Origin: Lodderomyces elongisporus
Lineage: Eukaryota; Ascomycota; Pichiomycetes; Serinales; Debaryomycetaceae
Reading direction: 5' to 3'
Assembly: GCF_030384665.1 (NCBI RefSeq)
Contig: NC_083674.1
Coordinates: 744,001 to 808,000, forward strand
DNA length: 64,000 nucleotides
Part shown: positions 30,291-40,843 of the stretch, piece by piece
Layout of the letters: each line of letters begins with the position of its first letter
How positions within the stretch are numbered: position 1 is the first letter of the stretch
The notes under the pieces: model-generated
The model's input: the letters and a program-made list of their open reading frames with translations, nothing else
The model's database searches: none
Told to the model about the DNA's origin: nothing
Position numbers and translations under genes: made by a program

Positions 30291-30818
30291 ATGGGTAGAT
30301 ACAGTGTTAAAAGGTATAAGACCAAGAGAAGAACCAGAGACTTAGATCTCATCTATGATGATCTAGCAACAACTGAATCGATAAATAAACTCAAGAATCA
30401 GCCATTAGATGAATATAAACCTGGGTTGGGCCAATATTACTGCGTTGAATGTGCGAAATACTTTGAGAACCAGATAAGTCTAGATCGTCACCAAAAATCC
30501 AAGATCCACAAAAGAAGGGTTAAGATTTTGAAAGAAAGGCCGTATACTCCATTGGAAGCAGAAGCTGCCAGCGGTGTCAATATGTTGAAATTTATGGAAA
30601 GCGTCGAGAAGTATAAGCAATTGGAACAATTCAAGAACGAAAATAAAGTAGCATATGACTTAGTCAATAATCAAAAGAAGGATAATTTGGATGCGATTAT
30701 CACAGGTGTGCCTTCTGAAGAGTTTTTAAAGCAAAATCAAGAGGCAACAGGTGAAACTACACTGTTGAACCCTCCTGGCGAGGTCAAACAAGTAGTGGAA
30801 GTTGAAATGACAGAGTGA
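30291..30818 (+). CDS. BUD20: 60S shuttling export factor Bud20
   Basis: Bud20 rides on pre-60S particles from nucleolus to cytoplasm, helps export, and is released by Drg1. The product has 175 residues. A basic N-terminus (MGRYSVKRYKTKRRTRDLDLIYDDL) leads into the single U1-type C2H2 finger (C51, C54, H67, H73: YYCVECAKYF...LDRHQKSKIHKRRVK). The helical tail has the TPLEAEAASG segment typical of the family (ZNF593 in animals). The end is acidic and variable. The start ATG is the first in frame. Confidence 0.96.
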   Translation: MGRYSVKRYKTKRRTRDLDLIYDDLATTESINKLKNQPLDEYKPGLGQYYCVECAKYFENQISLDRHQKSKIHKRRVKILKERPYTPLEAEAASGVNMLKFMESVEKYKQLEQFKNENKVAYDLVNNQKKDNLDAIITGVPSEEFLKQNQEATGETTLLNPPGEVKQVVEVEMTE

Positions 30819-31324
30819 TTATATCAGCAGGAGTTCATTTCCATGTTTGTTTAATTTTCTTTTCCCCATCTTTAATCTTTTGATCTTTTGATCTTTTTTT
30901 TATATGTTTTATCTTTTGTGACTTTTAATGTAACGACGTTATGTGAAATTAATCGATGAGAAAAAATAAAGATGTAGAGTTTATATTCCATCAACACTCT
31001 AACAAATCAGTAAACATTATATTTGTGAAGAATCAGTTATTTTTAGGAACTTTATCAAATTTTTGATTTGTGTGTAGAATGTACCAGGAGGTCTTCAGTT
31101 ATAAGAAAGTGACACTCTGTGCGGCTTGAAAATGTGATGTCTCTTTTCATTAAGAATGGTTAAGTCTCCGCATAAACTTTGAAGCGCAAGTTCGATATCG
31201 CGCACTTTCTGTTCTCCATTCTTGACAATCGAAAAGTCCGTGCTGCACCTTTTATACATCTACTCGTACTATACCTGCCACTGCCGTTGAACCTGCAAAT
31301 AACCCTTTTTGAAATTCTAAAGAA
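30819..31324. other. Spacer between BUD20 and OTU1
   Basis: About 500 bp between tandem plus-strand genes. The first part, with CTTTTGAT repeats near 30870-30892, is BUD20 3' region. The rest is presumed OTU1 promoter. No gene is seen. Confidence 0.55.
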
Positions 31325-31649
31325 ATGAGACTCAAACTAAAATCTAGTCAAGGCATAAAAACAATCAATGTTGACAAGGACCATTTGTTCAAGGATTTTC
31401 TATCTGAGTTGCAGCTAAACAAAGAACTTCATGAAGATGTATCCGAAGTTGTCTCGTCTATAAAAACTGGGTTTCCGCCGAAACCGCTCCAACTAAGCTT
31501 TGGCGTCAAGGAAACCATATTTGATAAGGGTATAAAGGATGGTGATCAGTTACTTATATCATTTGCTAGTTTAAAACGAAAGTCAACTCCAGACATCCTG
31601 GAGGATATTCAGAATGCAGATATGACTCTGCAGTACTATCAATTGCAGC

Positions 31650-31680
<31 letters not shown>

Positions 31681-32599
31681 GCAGCAGCAGCAGCAGCAGC
31701 AAATAACATCATCTGCACTGACTCCATCAGAATCAACATCAACATCTTCGCTAAACCAACCGCCTATGAAAAAGGCAGATACAAAAGAAGATATACCCTC
31801 AGTATATATTGATTCTCTTCAAAAATACTTGATTCTACGAAATATTCCCGATGACAATTCATGTCTATTCAACTCCATATCATACGCACTTTCAGGCGCC
31901 AATTCATATCAAACATTTTCACCGCCATCTGATCTTAGACAAGTTGTCGTTAGCTACATTGAAAAAGACCCTGTACTTTACTCGGAAGCGGTACTCGGTC
32001 GACCTAGACAAGAGTATTGCGAATGGATCTTGAAAAAAGATAGTTGGGGTGGTGCGATTGAATTGGGGATACTTGCAGACTGGTTTGATGTGCGGATAAC
32101 CTGTATTGATATCGAACTGGGAAATTTTATACAAATAGAAAATGAAAGCAAGAAACCTAAGGAGTTCATTGTGTTGATATATAGTGGTATTCATTACGAT
32201 GTTTTTGCAATGAATGCAAACTTGAATACAACTGATAAAGAGCTGGATCAATGCAAATGGAGAATAGGTGGACGTCGAAATGGGAGTGGTGAAGAAGAGG
32301 AAAAGGACGAAAATGGTCACATAGGAGAAGAACCCACAAAATATGAAGAAAGTAAAGCAAAGAAAGCGGGAGATGATCTAGACGAACGAGGTGAACGAGA
32401 TGAAGAGACAGCCATATTGAAAGCCAGTGAAAAACTTTGTAAATTGTTACAGGAAAGAGACTACAGTACAAACACAACCACATTTAGAGTGCGATGTTTG
32501 GATTGTTACCTGGTTTTGGTTGGTGAGGTTGGTGCTTCTAAGCATGCAGAACAGACTGGCCACTTAAACTTTGGCGAGGTGAAAAAGACTGGAAAATGA
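31325..32599 (+). CDS. OTU1: OTU-family deubiquitinase with polyglutamine linker
   Basis: Otu1 is the Cdc48/p97-associated deubiquitinase that trims ubiquitin chains. The product is 424 residues, against about 300 in S. cerevisiae. The N-terminal UBX-like fold (1-83) would bind Cdc48. A linker (about 84-160) holds 19 consecutive Gln (108-126). The OTU domain (about 163-300) has the catalytic loop DDNSC (C180) and the His in IHYDVF (H290). A second acidic, charged insertion (about 318-375) separates the domain from the C-terminal C2H2 finger (CLDC...HAEQTGH). The extra length is all in low-complexity linkers. Several CTG codons fall in these linkers and should be read as Ser. Confidence 0.94.
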
Positions 32600-33545
32600 A
32601 TCAGGAATAGTCTGCGGTCATTTTTCGAGAATAGTTATTTTCTTCACTATGTCTCTTCATCTTCAATTTAAAAGAAAAAAAGAATAAAAAGAAATTCAAT
32701 TGAAAAAGAAAAATTGGAAAGAAAAGAAAAGAAAAAAGACTGGAGAAACAATACTTTTGGTCAAAATGTAAAAGTCAGTTTCAATCAACACAAACACCAA
32801 CACTTTTTGCAACAAACGTTGACTTCTGTTAGTTTGTTATGTGTTTTATAAATTTACATCTTCAATTTGTTAAAAAATTATAATGTGCATTTGTTTTTCT
32901 TTCTTTTCTTCTTCATCTTCTTCTTTGAATGAAAAAAGTTTCCTCTAGTAATTGATTTACCCACAAAAATTAAAATTCGTAACTCCACCCTCTCTCTCTC
33001 CCTCTCTCTCCCTCTCTCTCCCTCTCTCTCCCTCTCTCTCCCTCTCTCTCTCATCAATAAGCGGCTCAGTTGCACGATCCGAAAGAAGACGATATTTATA
33101 GTGGCGGAGATTCATTTTTGCACTGCACTGCAACCATTCTCTCCCTTTGCCACACCCACGCACACTCTCGTACACACATATATCCGTCTCGTCACGTTGA
33201 GGTTACGTCTCAAATTTTTTTTTTTTTGTTTTTTTTTTTTCATTCTCTGTATTTTGCTTCTTTAATTTTTTTTTTTTTTTTTTCTTTTTATAATGCTCTC
33301 CTACTGTTTGATTTTCAAACCGAGAAGATCAAGAATTGAAACAAAGAATCTTCAATTTGTAACATACATCCCAGCTAGATTCTGTCGACATTGAAAGCAT
33401 TGTTGTAAAACACAGACATTCACTTAAAGGACGGAGATAGATAGACACCCTCCCCCCCCCACGCATATACATATATACACAATTCTTTCCTTCTTTTTGT
33501 ATTGTCCCTCTCCCTATTATTCAATCATCAATAGAGTTTTTGGAC
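32600..33545. other. Spacer between OTU1 and the eIF2A gene
   Basis: A gene-free stretch of 0.95 kb. It contains A-rich repeats (about 32670-32735), the octamer CT minisatellite (32988-33051) and T tracts near 33211-33283. CCCC and CATATACATATATAC elements occur just before the ATG. Presumably the eIF2A promoter and leader. Confidence 0.6.
32988..33051. repeat. CT-rich minisatellite with an 8-10 bp unit
   Basis: Units of the form CCCTCTCTCT are repeated about six times in head-to-tail order. Such CT/GA tracts are common in yeast promoters and exclude nucleosomes. Confidence 0.9.
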
Positions 33546-35606
33546 ATGTCAAAATCAACTGAATTCTTCTGTATGTATTTTCAAAAATCTGTAAGAGTTG
33601 TCGAGACTAATGGACCCAATACTAACTGTTTACCTCTAGGTCGTCTTCCTAGATCAGTCGAGCTCGTGCAAGACTACAAGGACATTACGCCGAGTCCCAA
33701 AGCTCTGGCAGAATGCAGAGCTGCTTTATATTCGAGTAACGGTAAGTTCTTTGCATATACACAACCAAACGAGGTTGTGATATTGGATACTTCTGCCCAA
33801 GCGCAATTGTACCATCGTATTGAGATTCCTGAAGTATTTGACATTCATTTTTCTCCCAAGGGTACCTACTTGTGTCTTTGGTGTAAACCTATCCAGTTGA
33901 ATAAGGAAAGCGGTGTTTGGAATGACAACCTCAAAGTGTTCAACGTCAACACCAAAACGGTGATTGCCGAATGGAGTGTGAGGCATCAAAATGGATGGAG
34001 ACCACAATTCACAAGTGAAGAAACTTTGTTTTGTCGCGGATTGAACAATCGTGAGATTCAGTTTTTTGAAATCGATGCCAATGGCACGTCAAAGATCAAC
34101 ATCAACCAGCCTACATACAAGTATAAGCTCAATGACGCCAAGGCCACGTTTCAAAATTTCCAAATCTCCCCTGGTAAGAATCCAAGCATAGCAATATTTA
34201 TACCTGAGAAATCGGGTAAGCCTGCAAGTGTGTATATCTACAACATTCCCAATTTCAACCAGCCAATCTGTTCCAAGAACTTTTTCAAGGCTGAGAGATG
34301 TCAATTGAAATGGAATACCTTGGGTACTGCATTGTTGGCATTAGCTTCTACGGATCACGACACGTCTAACAAGTCATACTATGGTGAGACCAATCTTTAT
34401 TTGTTGGGTATTGCCGGTTCATATGACTCTAGAATCGACTTGCAAAAGGAAGGACCAATCCATGATATCACCTGGTCACCAACGGCGAGAGAATTTGCTG
34501 TATCGTATGGGTACATGCCTTCTGAGACTACATTTTTTGATGCCAGAGGTAATGCTATCCACTCTTTGCCCACGGCGCCAAGAAACACTATTATGTACTC
34601 TCCACATGCCAAATTTGTTCTCGTTGCTGGATTTGGTAATTTGCAGGGTACTGTTGATGTGTATGACCGTCAAAACAAGTTTGCCAAGGTTGTCACTTTT
34701 GAGGCTACAAACACCTCGGTTTGTGAATGGTCGCCGTGTGGAAGATTTATTTTGACTGCTACGACGTCGCCGAGGTTGAGAGTCGATAATGGTTTGAAAG
34801 TGTGGCATGCTAGTGGGAAACTCATTTTTATGAAGGAGTATCAAGAGCTTTTTGCCATTGGGTGGAAACCGCAAGATTTGGCATTGTTTCCGGCATTGCG
34901 TACTTTGGAAGCAGCGCCGGAAGCACATGAGTCTACAAAAGAGTACACGGCAAAGAGAGATGCTTTGGCCAATGCGGCAGCAAAGAAGCCCGCTGGTGCA
35001 TATCGTCCACCGCATGCTCGTGGTAGTGGTGCAGCAGCTAGTGCTTCTGCTACAACATTGTATCAAAGAGAACTTGAGAACAGCATGAGAGGTAATATTG
35101 CAACTGCGGCCACATCGTCGCCACCACCACCAGGATTGTCAAGAAATGGTGGTGCTGGTGGTGGTAACAGTTCTTTTGCAACCAGACAGAGGATTGTTCC
35201 TGGTGCAGCGCCAGTGGTTGAGAAGGAGAGTAAAGCTGCTGCAAAGAATAGAAAAAAGAGAGAGGCGAAAAAGGGTAAAGAGTCGTCGCCAACTCCAACT
35301 CCAAATGCAAATGCTAATGCAAATGCAAATACAAATACTAGCACGATTGAGGATGCTAAACAGCATAAGTCATCAGTTGTAGCTGAATCGCAACCAGCAG
35401 CTGGTGGAGCAGGTGGTGCTGTATTGGGAGGTGTTGCATCATTAGAGGAGAAGAAGATTAGGTCTTTATTGAAGAAGTTGAGGGCCATTGAACAATTGAA
35501 GATGAAACAAGCTGGTGGTGAGACTTTGGAAGATACCCAAGTGATTAAGATTTCTAAGGAGGAAGAGATTAGAGGTGAGTTGCAGACTTTAGGTTGGAGT
35601 GAATAG
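33546..35606 (+). CDS. Translation initiation factor eIF2A (contains a hidden intron)
   Basis: eIF2A is a non-canonical initiator-tRNA-binding factor (YGR054W in S. cerevisiae). The start is the ATG at 33546; the frame extends two codons up to a TTG. As one frame it encodes 686 residues. I propose exons 33546-33570 and 33640-35606, giving 663 residues. Splicing joins STEFFC to RLPRSVELVQDY, which lines up with the yeast start FFLKTSQDIELFQSY, whereas the unspliced frame inserts 23 unmatched residues. The beta-propeller follows (SPKGTYLCLW, QLKWNTLGTALL, HDITWSPTAREFAV, CEWSPCGRFILTATTSPRLRVDNG), then a low-complexity basic segment (AYRPPHARG, KNRKKREAKKGK) and the conserved C-terminal helix (EEKKIRSLLKKLRAIEQLK). 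Confidence 0.96.
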   Translation: MSKSTEFFCMYFQKSVRVVETNGPNTNCLPLGRLPRSVELVQDYKDITPSPKALAECRAALYSSNGKFFAYTQPNEVVILDTSAQAQLYHRIEIPEVFDIHFSPKGTYLCLWCKPIQLNKESGVWNDNLKVFNVNTKTVIAEWSVRHQNGWRPQFTSEETLFCRGLNNREIQFFEIDANGTSKININQPTYKYKLNDAKATFQNFQISPGKNPSIAIFIPEKSGKPASVYIYNIPNFNQPICSKNFFKAERCQLKWNTLGTALLALASTDHDTSNKSYYGETNLYLLGIAGSYDSRIDLQKEGPIHDITWSPTAREFAVSYGYMPSETTFFDARGNAIHSLPTAPRNTIMYSPHAKFVLVAGFGNLQGTVDVYDRQNKFAKVVTFEATNTSVCEWSPCGRFILTATTSPRLRVDNGLKVWHASGKLIFMKEYQELFAIGWKPQDLALFPALRTLEAAPEAHESTKEYTAKRDALANAAAKKPAGAYRPPHARGSGAAASASATTLYQRELENSMRGNIATAATSSPPPPGLSRNGGAGGGNSSFATRQRIVPGAAPVVEKESKAAAKNRKKREAKKGKESSPTPTPNANANANANTNTSTIEDAKQHKSSVVAESQPAAGGAGGAVLGGVASLEEKKIRSLLKKLRAIEQLKMKQAGGETLEDTQVIKISKEEEIRGELQTLGWSE
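33571..33639 (+). other. In-frame 69-nt spliceosomal intron in the eIF2A gene
   Basis: The donor GTATGT (33571-33576), branch site TACTAAC (33620-33626) and acceptor CTCTAG (ending 33639) are all at consensus and at normal distances. The length is a multiple of three and has no in-frame stop, so the gene reads through as one frame and an ORF caller misses the intron. Removing it restores alignment with yeast eIF2A. Confidence 0.85.
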
Positions 35607-35871
35607 AATACAGTGTATAGAATAGAAGATTGTTTCGTTAAACCAAAAAAAATAAAAGGGAAAAGAATAAAGAAAAGAGAAAAGGAAAAAGGAAAAAGGA
35701 AAAATGTGTAATTTAGAATCTGCAATTTGGAATTGAAAGAAACTGAATATGTGGATGCACATTAAAGTTTTGAATTTCATCCATTTTCTTTTGAATTATT
35801 TTCAATTTCTCTTTGCTTTTATTTATTTGTATTAAATTTGTTATAATTTGCTGCGAAAATTTGAAGAAAAA

Positions 35872-35907
35872 GAATGTGAGAATGTGAGAATGTGAGAATG
35901 TGAGAAT
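35872..35907. repeat. Four tandem GAATGTGA units
   Basis: An 8-bp unit is repeated about four times in the eIF2A 3' region. No role is apparent. Confidence 0.85.
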
Positions 35908-36939
35908 CTACAATCGCATAAGTAGAAAAAGTGTTTAGTTGCTTACATATTAGATTTGAAAACGGCAAGTGACAAGTGATAAGCAACCATAGACCTCAAA
36001 CAATGCTTAAAATTGGTTTATTGGTGATTTCCAATCTTTGATTTCATATCTTATCAACCATCGCTAATCAAATCTACTTCTTTTATTCCAATTGTTTTGT
36101 TTTTTTATTTAATTTGAAAAAAATAGAAATAAAATATATTTGGTAGTGTGATTTGACCTCTATTACGCTACCAAAGTACCAGGTAGTGTACCTTGTCACA
36201 AGGATTCCCCCCTTTTGAGAATTAAACGATACAAAAACGGAAGTTGGCAGCACGAATAAAAGAAAATAAAATAAAATAAAATATAAAAAAAAGGAGAGAT
36301 AGCAACTATAACGAATATATATTTCTTTTTTTCTTTTTAATTTCTTTTTTGGAAACTGTCAATTTTGTTCTACTGAATTTTCTCTTTCGAGGAAAGTTGT
36401 ATTTCTTTTTTCCCTTTTATATATATATATATATTACTCTGTGTGGTAATTGACAGAATTCCTATTTTTAGAAACTATAATACTTTAATATGTCTATGCC
36501 AAAGATAGGAAAGGATTATAGAAAACAGAGAGTGATTAGGTGTAGGTGTATACCCATAGCATACTGCCACCTCTGTTGTGAGTCTTTTTTTTCTCACTCC
36601 AAAAAAAAAAAAAGAAAAAAATACAATAAAAACACAATAAAAAAGAAAGAGTAAGCAAACCGGATATACAGATAAAAGTCAGTTGTCATATAATTGCAAT
36701 ATTATTCAACCAACCCACAAAGGGGGAAAGGAGGAAAAGGGTAGATAGGGAAATAAAAATTACCATCAATATGACGACCTTGCATTTCTTCCTTTCTTTT
36801 AAAATAAAATAAAATAAAATAAAAGAAAGAAAAGAAAATGGGTAATTTCCGTACCAGCCGACAGGGAAGGAGAGAGAGGACGGGATTCACTCAATATACA
36901 CGAAATAAAGTAGTATTCCAAGTCCTTTCGAATCACAAG

Positions 36940-36945
36940 ACGCGT
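36940..36945. promoter_or_regulatory. MCB-type site (ACGCGT)
   Basis: This palindromic MluI cell-cycle box is bound by MBF/SBF-family factors at G1/S. It lies far upstream of FKS1, with a second copy at 37359. Confidence 0.35.
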
Positions 36946-37358
36946 GAATATCTTTTTCTCTTTCTCTCTTTCTCTCTTACTTTTTAATTCTTTACTTGCC
37001 ATGGCTTAGCTCAATCTCTTTTTGTTTCTTGTTTTCTTTTTTCTCTTTTTCTCTTTTAGTATTTTTTTTTTTAACCACTGAAGTTTCAATTTTGCATTTT
37101 TTGCTTTTCCTCCTCGAGCAACTCTCTTACACAAGTTGTGTCTTCTGTAGCATTATTTGATCTTTTTTTTTCTTTTACTTTTATTTCAATTGATTAATTA
37201 ATTGCCTTTGTTTTAGAAGTAATGCATAATTGTATTACCAATTTTTTTCTACACTTATTTTATCATTTTCTGTTTGGTTCAAAAAAAAAAACTGAAGACT
37301 GGGATGGTAGCTCTCCGATGCTCTATAACTTTGCAGTGTAATAAGATTCTGATCCTTA

Positions 37359-37364
37359 ACGCGT
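37359..37364. promoter_or_regulatory. MCB-type site (ACGCGT)
   Basis: The second ACGCGT in the FKS1 upstream region, about 540 bp upstream of an SCB-type site. Glucan synthase genes are cell-cycle controlled in S. cerevisiae, which makes the cluster worth noting. Confidence 0.35.
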
Positions 37365-37902
37365 CGTGTGGATTTGTCTACAATAACACATTTGGCATAT
37401 AAGGAAATTCAAACATTAGACATTGGTAAGAAGAAAAAGCAGAGACAGAAGTAGAAACAGAAGCAAAAAAAAAAAATATGTCGCATCAGGCGTCTGATAG
37501 TAAGTGTGGTAAACTTGGTTGGGAAAGCTTTTCTTACCCGAGCCTCCCCTTCCATATAAATTATTTGCTCTCTAATGTGTGTGTGAATGTTTGTGTATGT
37601 AAAAGCAGGGAAAGTAAATGAATGGTTTGGGTAGAAGATTGTTAGGTGGCGCACATATATTAGTCAGTTACATACAAGTTGGGCAATGTACTATAGTGGC
37701 AACAATCAACCATTGCCATTGAAACCACATCCACATCCACAATCACAACCATACACAAATTGTTTTCTCCTATAAGAACGAGTCGAATTGTAAAACTTGA
37801 CACAATATATTGAATTCTATTTCAAACGATATAAGGAGTCGCGGGTAAAAATGAATATTAAATTAAATAATAGAGCCTTGATTGTGTAAGAGCTCTTTAA
37901 AA

Positions 37903-37909
37903 CGCGAAA
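37903..37909 (+). promoter_or_regulatory. SCB-type site (CGCGAAA)
   Basis: It matches the Swi4/Swi6 box CRCGAAA. It is about 1.26 kb upstream of the proposed first-exon end of FKS1. Confidence 0.35.
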
Positions 37910-37920
37910 AAAATATAAAT

Positions 37921-37974
37921 ACAATATACATACAATATACATACAATATACATACAATAGACATACAATATACA
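37921..37974. repeat. Five tandem copies of an ACATACAATAT unit
   Basis: An 11-bp unit is repeated with small changes directly after the SCB-type site. It resembles the ACATACAAT units at 9370-9408 in another long leader or promoter region. Confidence 0.85.
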
Positions 37975-39164
37975 ATGTTTCAGCAATCACAGCCCCTAGA
38001 AAGCAAATCACAAAATCAAAGGGATTTTTTCCAAGGCTCTTCATCTTGAAAGATAACTCATTCTCACAACCCTCTTCACAAACCTCTTTCTTTCCTTTTC
38101 CCTTTTCCATATACCTAATCTCCTTATCCCAAAATCAGTTCCACCTTCACATTTACCTCCACTCGCGCAATCCACCCCCCTTTTCTTTCCTTCCGTTAAT
38201 GCTTACTAACAAAGTATTCTGTATTCTGTATTCTGTATCTGTCTATATGTAGATATAGAGATCACTTTTAATCACTTAATCTTTTGCTTTGTTTTTGTTG
38301 TTGTTGTTGTTGTTGTTGTTACTGTCTCTTTTTCATATAGCTCAAGGTACAAACCATACAAGCTCTGTGTAGACTCTCAATACTGCGTTTGGCATATGGT
38401 GTGTATCCACCAAGATGCACTAAGTACGTGCCCTTTTTCAAGTACACACAGCAGATGTAGGATACACGAATTCATGATGGGTTTTGATTCCTTCGTGTTA
38501 ATTAGTCAATGCTTAATTCTTATTCCTGTTCCTTTTCCTTTTCTAATTTCTTTTTGTTTCCGATTTCTGATTTTGTTCTATTTTTTTTTTTTTTTACATT
38601 ATATAGATTAATTATACACTGTACATTTGAATAGTAGTGTGAATATAAATTTAAATTTAAATTTAAATTTTTTTTTTTTTTTTTATTATTTTTTTTTTTG
38701 GTTTTAGTTTTAGTTTTTGTTCTTCCCTATTATTACTACTTTTTATTCCTCCTTTTTTTTTTTTATTTTTTTTATTTTTTTTTAAATTAAAAATTCAAAA
38801 TTTTTTTAAATTTGCAGAGTGAAGGTGAAGGTGAAAGTGAAAGTGAAAGTGCTGTAAGAAACGCAAGCCTCCAATTTCAGGTTCAAGAATCAATCTCGAG
38901 TTTTCAAACTTTTGTTGCAACAAAATCAAAATTTCCAACAATCCTCACTTGCTCTAGATTTTCCAATTTTTTCTTTTCTTTTTTTTCTTTCAACCTTTTC
39001 TTCTTTTACAAAACCTTCTTACTTACCGACCAAACCACCTCCCACCCCTTCCCGTTTATTATCATCATTATACCAAACAACTACATCTTTAAACTAAAAG
39101 AGGACTCTTCAGAAATAAATTCATTCGTTTGATTGAAGAATCTTTTTTTACTCGTTTAGCAAAG

Positions 39165-40843
39165 GTATGTATCAAACAAACACTTCTTCTTCTTCTTCTT
39201 CTTCCTCCTCTTTTCAGTCTATAAAGCAAATGACAAAAGAGAACCAAAAAGAGTCTTTTTTGGAATAAAAGGAAATTGTATAGATGTGCAAAAATCTACA
39301 GGACTAAAATCCAAGTGTTTTCAAGATGGAAGAAACAGATCATCAAGGCAAGAAAAGTATTGTGCAATTGTGTATCTATATTCACAATTTAAGTTATAAA
39401 CCAAAACAGATCAAGTCAAAGTAAATCAAACTCAATCAGATCAAATCAAATAAATCTAAAACAAACTAAATCAGATCAAGTCAAAAGTGAAGTGAAGAAG
39501 AGCAAAGTGAAGAGCAGTGGAGTTGGTTTGATATACTTTCAGATCACAGACACTCTTACACACACTAGTACACACACTTTATAAACCAATTCTTCATTTC
39601 CTTTATCTTTACACTTTCAAATGAATGATGGAGCGGTGCCAAAGGGGGCAAGTACTAGCAAAAAAAAACTACTACAATTACCAACACCTCATTCTTCACC
39701 ATACCAATTCTAATCTACAAAAAGTCATACTATTTTGTTCAGTTTATCAATTCTTTTTCAATCAAAACTTTATCATACACAGTATAGAATCCACATTCAT
39801 CAATATGCTACTATTTGATGCTTCAAGTCTTTCTATATATTGTCCTGACTTATGCCTCTCATAGCATAGCCTAATTTTATTTTTTTGTTTTTTTCTTTTA
39901 TATGAAAAAAAAAGTCCCATTCAAATTTATGTATAAAGGTAGCAGCTGCGCAAACATGCTTAATGTTGCCTCCAAAAAGAACAACAGAGAGAAACAAAGC
40001 GAGAAAAGATTATGAGTTTTTCCATCACGTGCCTCCAACCGATAAATTAATACGTGATTTGAAACCAAATAACGAGCATCAATTGACCACTAGACACATA
40101 CTGCCCAATATAGCATTGCACTTTAAATTCTAAAAATAAATTGATCTATCGAAATCAGAACAACAACTACAAAAAAAAGAAAAAATTAAAGAGGAGAATA
40201 CATGAATAACAAAGTTTATATCTTCATCAAAGCACACTTTCATTAGCACTGCCTACCATTCCTTTTTTACTTTGAGTTTGATTTAATTTGACTTGATTTG
40301 AGTTTGATTTGGATTTGAGATTTAAAATTATTATTTTTTTTAATCCACATCAGAATCATTTCTTTTTTTCCTCCCCCCTTCATTTCTTGATTTCGAAATT
40401 TTACACTCACACATACATACATACACACGCACAAATTAAGACGCTCAAATCTTAATACTTTCACATTTTTTTTTCTTTGGTTCCTGCTAAGGAGTGGGAG
40501 AGAGTGCTACAGAAGAAAGAAAGAAAAAAAAATTACAGTGAAACACGTACACTTGGTTACAATCACACACTTTTGCACTATAAACAACAAAATCCTATTC
40601 CTTCTTCAAAATTGGGTTCCCCTAAATTTGGCTTTTTTTTTGCATATACACTAGGTTACAATTTTGCTTTTTTTGTTTTTTTTACTCCATCTGTTTTTAA
40701 TTTTCTTTTTTTGTCATTATATTTGCTTTATTAACGAAAGGAGAAGATATAGAAAGAGACAGAAAGAGAGAGAAGGAGTATCGACCGTTTCTTTTGGAGT
40801 CTCTGAATATTTATATATAGTGGTACTAACACCATAGCTATAG
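39165..40843 (+). other. Candidate 1.68 kb 5'-leader intron of FKS1
   Basis: The donor CAAAG|GTATGT (GTATGT at 39165-39170), a perfect branch site TACTAAC (40824-40830) and the acceptor CTATAG (ending 40843) are all present. The acceptor directly abuts the start ATG at 40844, with an alternative CATAG at 40833-40837. I saw no other GTATGT between these points. Branch site and acceptor at correct spacing right at the start codon are unlikely by chance. Confidence 0.6.

Larger units (their letters stand above)
35607..40843. other. 5.2 kb upstream region of FKS1/GSC1
   Basis: There is no convincing gene between two tandem plus-strand genes. The first few hundred bases are eIF2A 3' region with an octamer repeat (35872-35907). 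MCB-type ACGCGT sites lie at 36940-36945 and 37359-37364, and an SCB-type CGCGAAA at 37903-37909. Repeats include TA runs near 36421-36433, an 11-bp unit at 37921-37974, a GTT run near 38297-38320 and AAATTT/T tracts near 38648-38795. A candidate leader intron spans 39165-40843, which would put the promoter near 37-39 kb. The open frames at 38812-39132 and 40477-40734 look like chance. Confidence 0.55.

Noticed and set aside
31180..31215. A B-box-like AGTTCGATATC flanked by GCGC, considered as a second tRNA
   Set aside because: No acceptor stem, A box or anticodon arm can be drawn around it.
34476..35066. A 196-codon antisense frame inside the eIF2A gene
   Set aside because: A Cys/Arg-rich translation opposite a conserved beta-propeller. 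No independent evidence.
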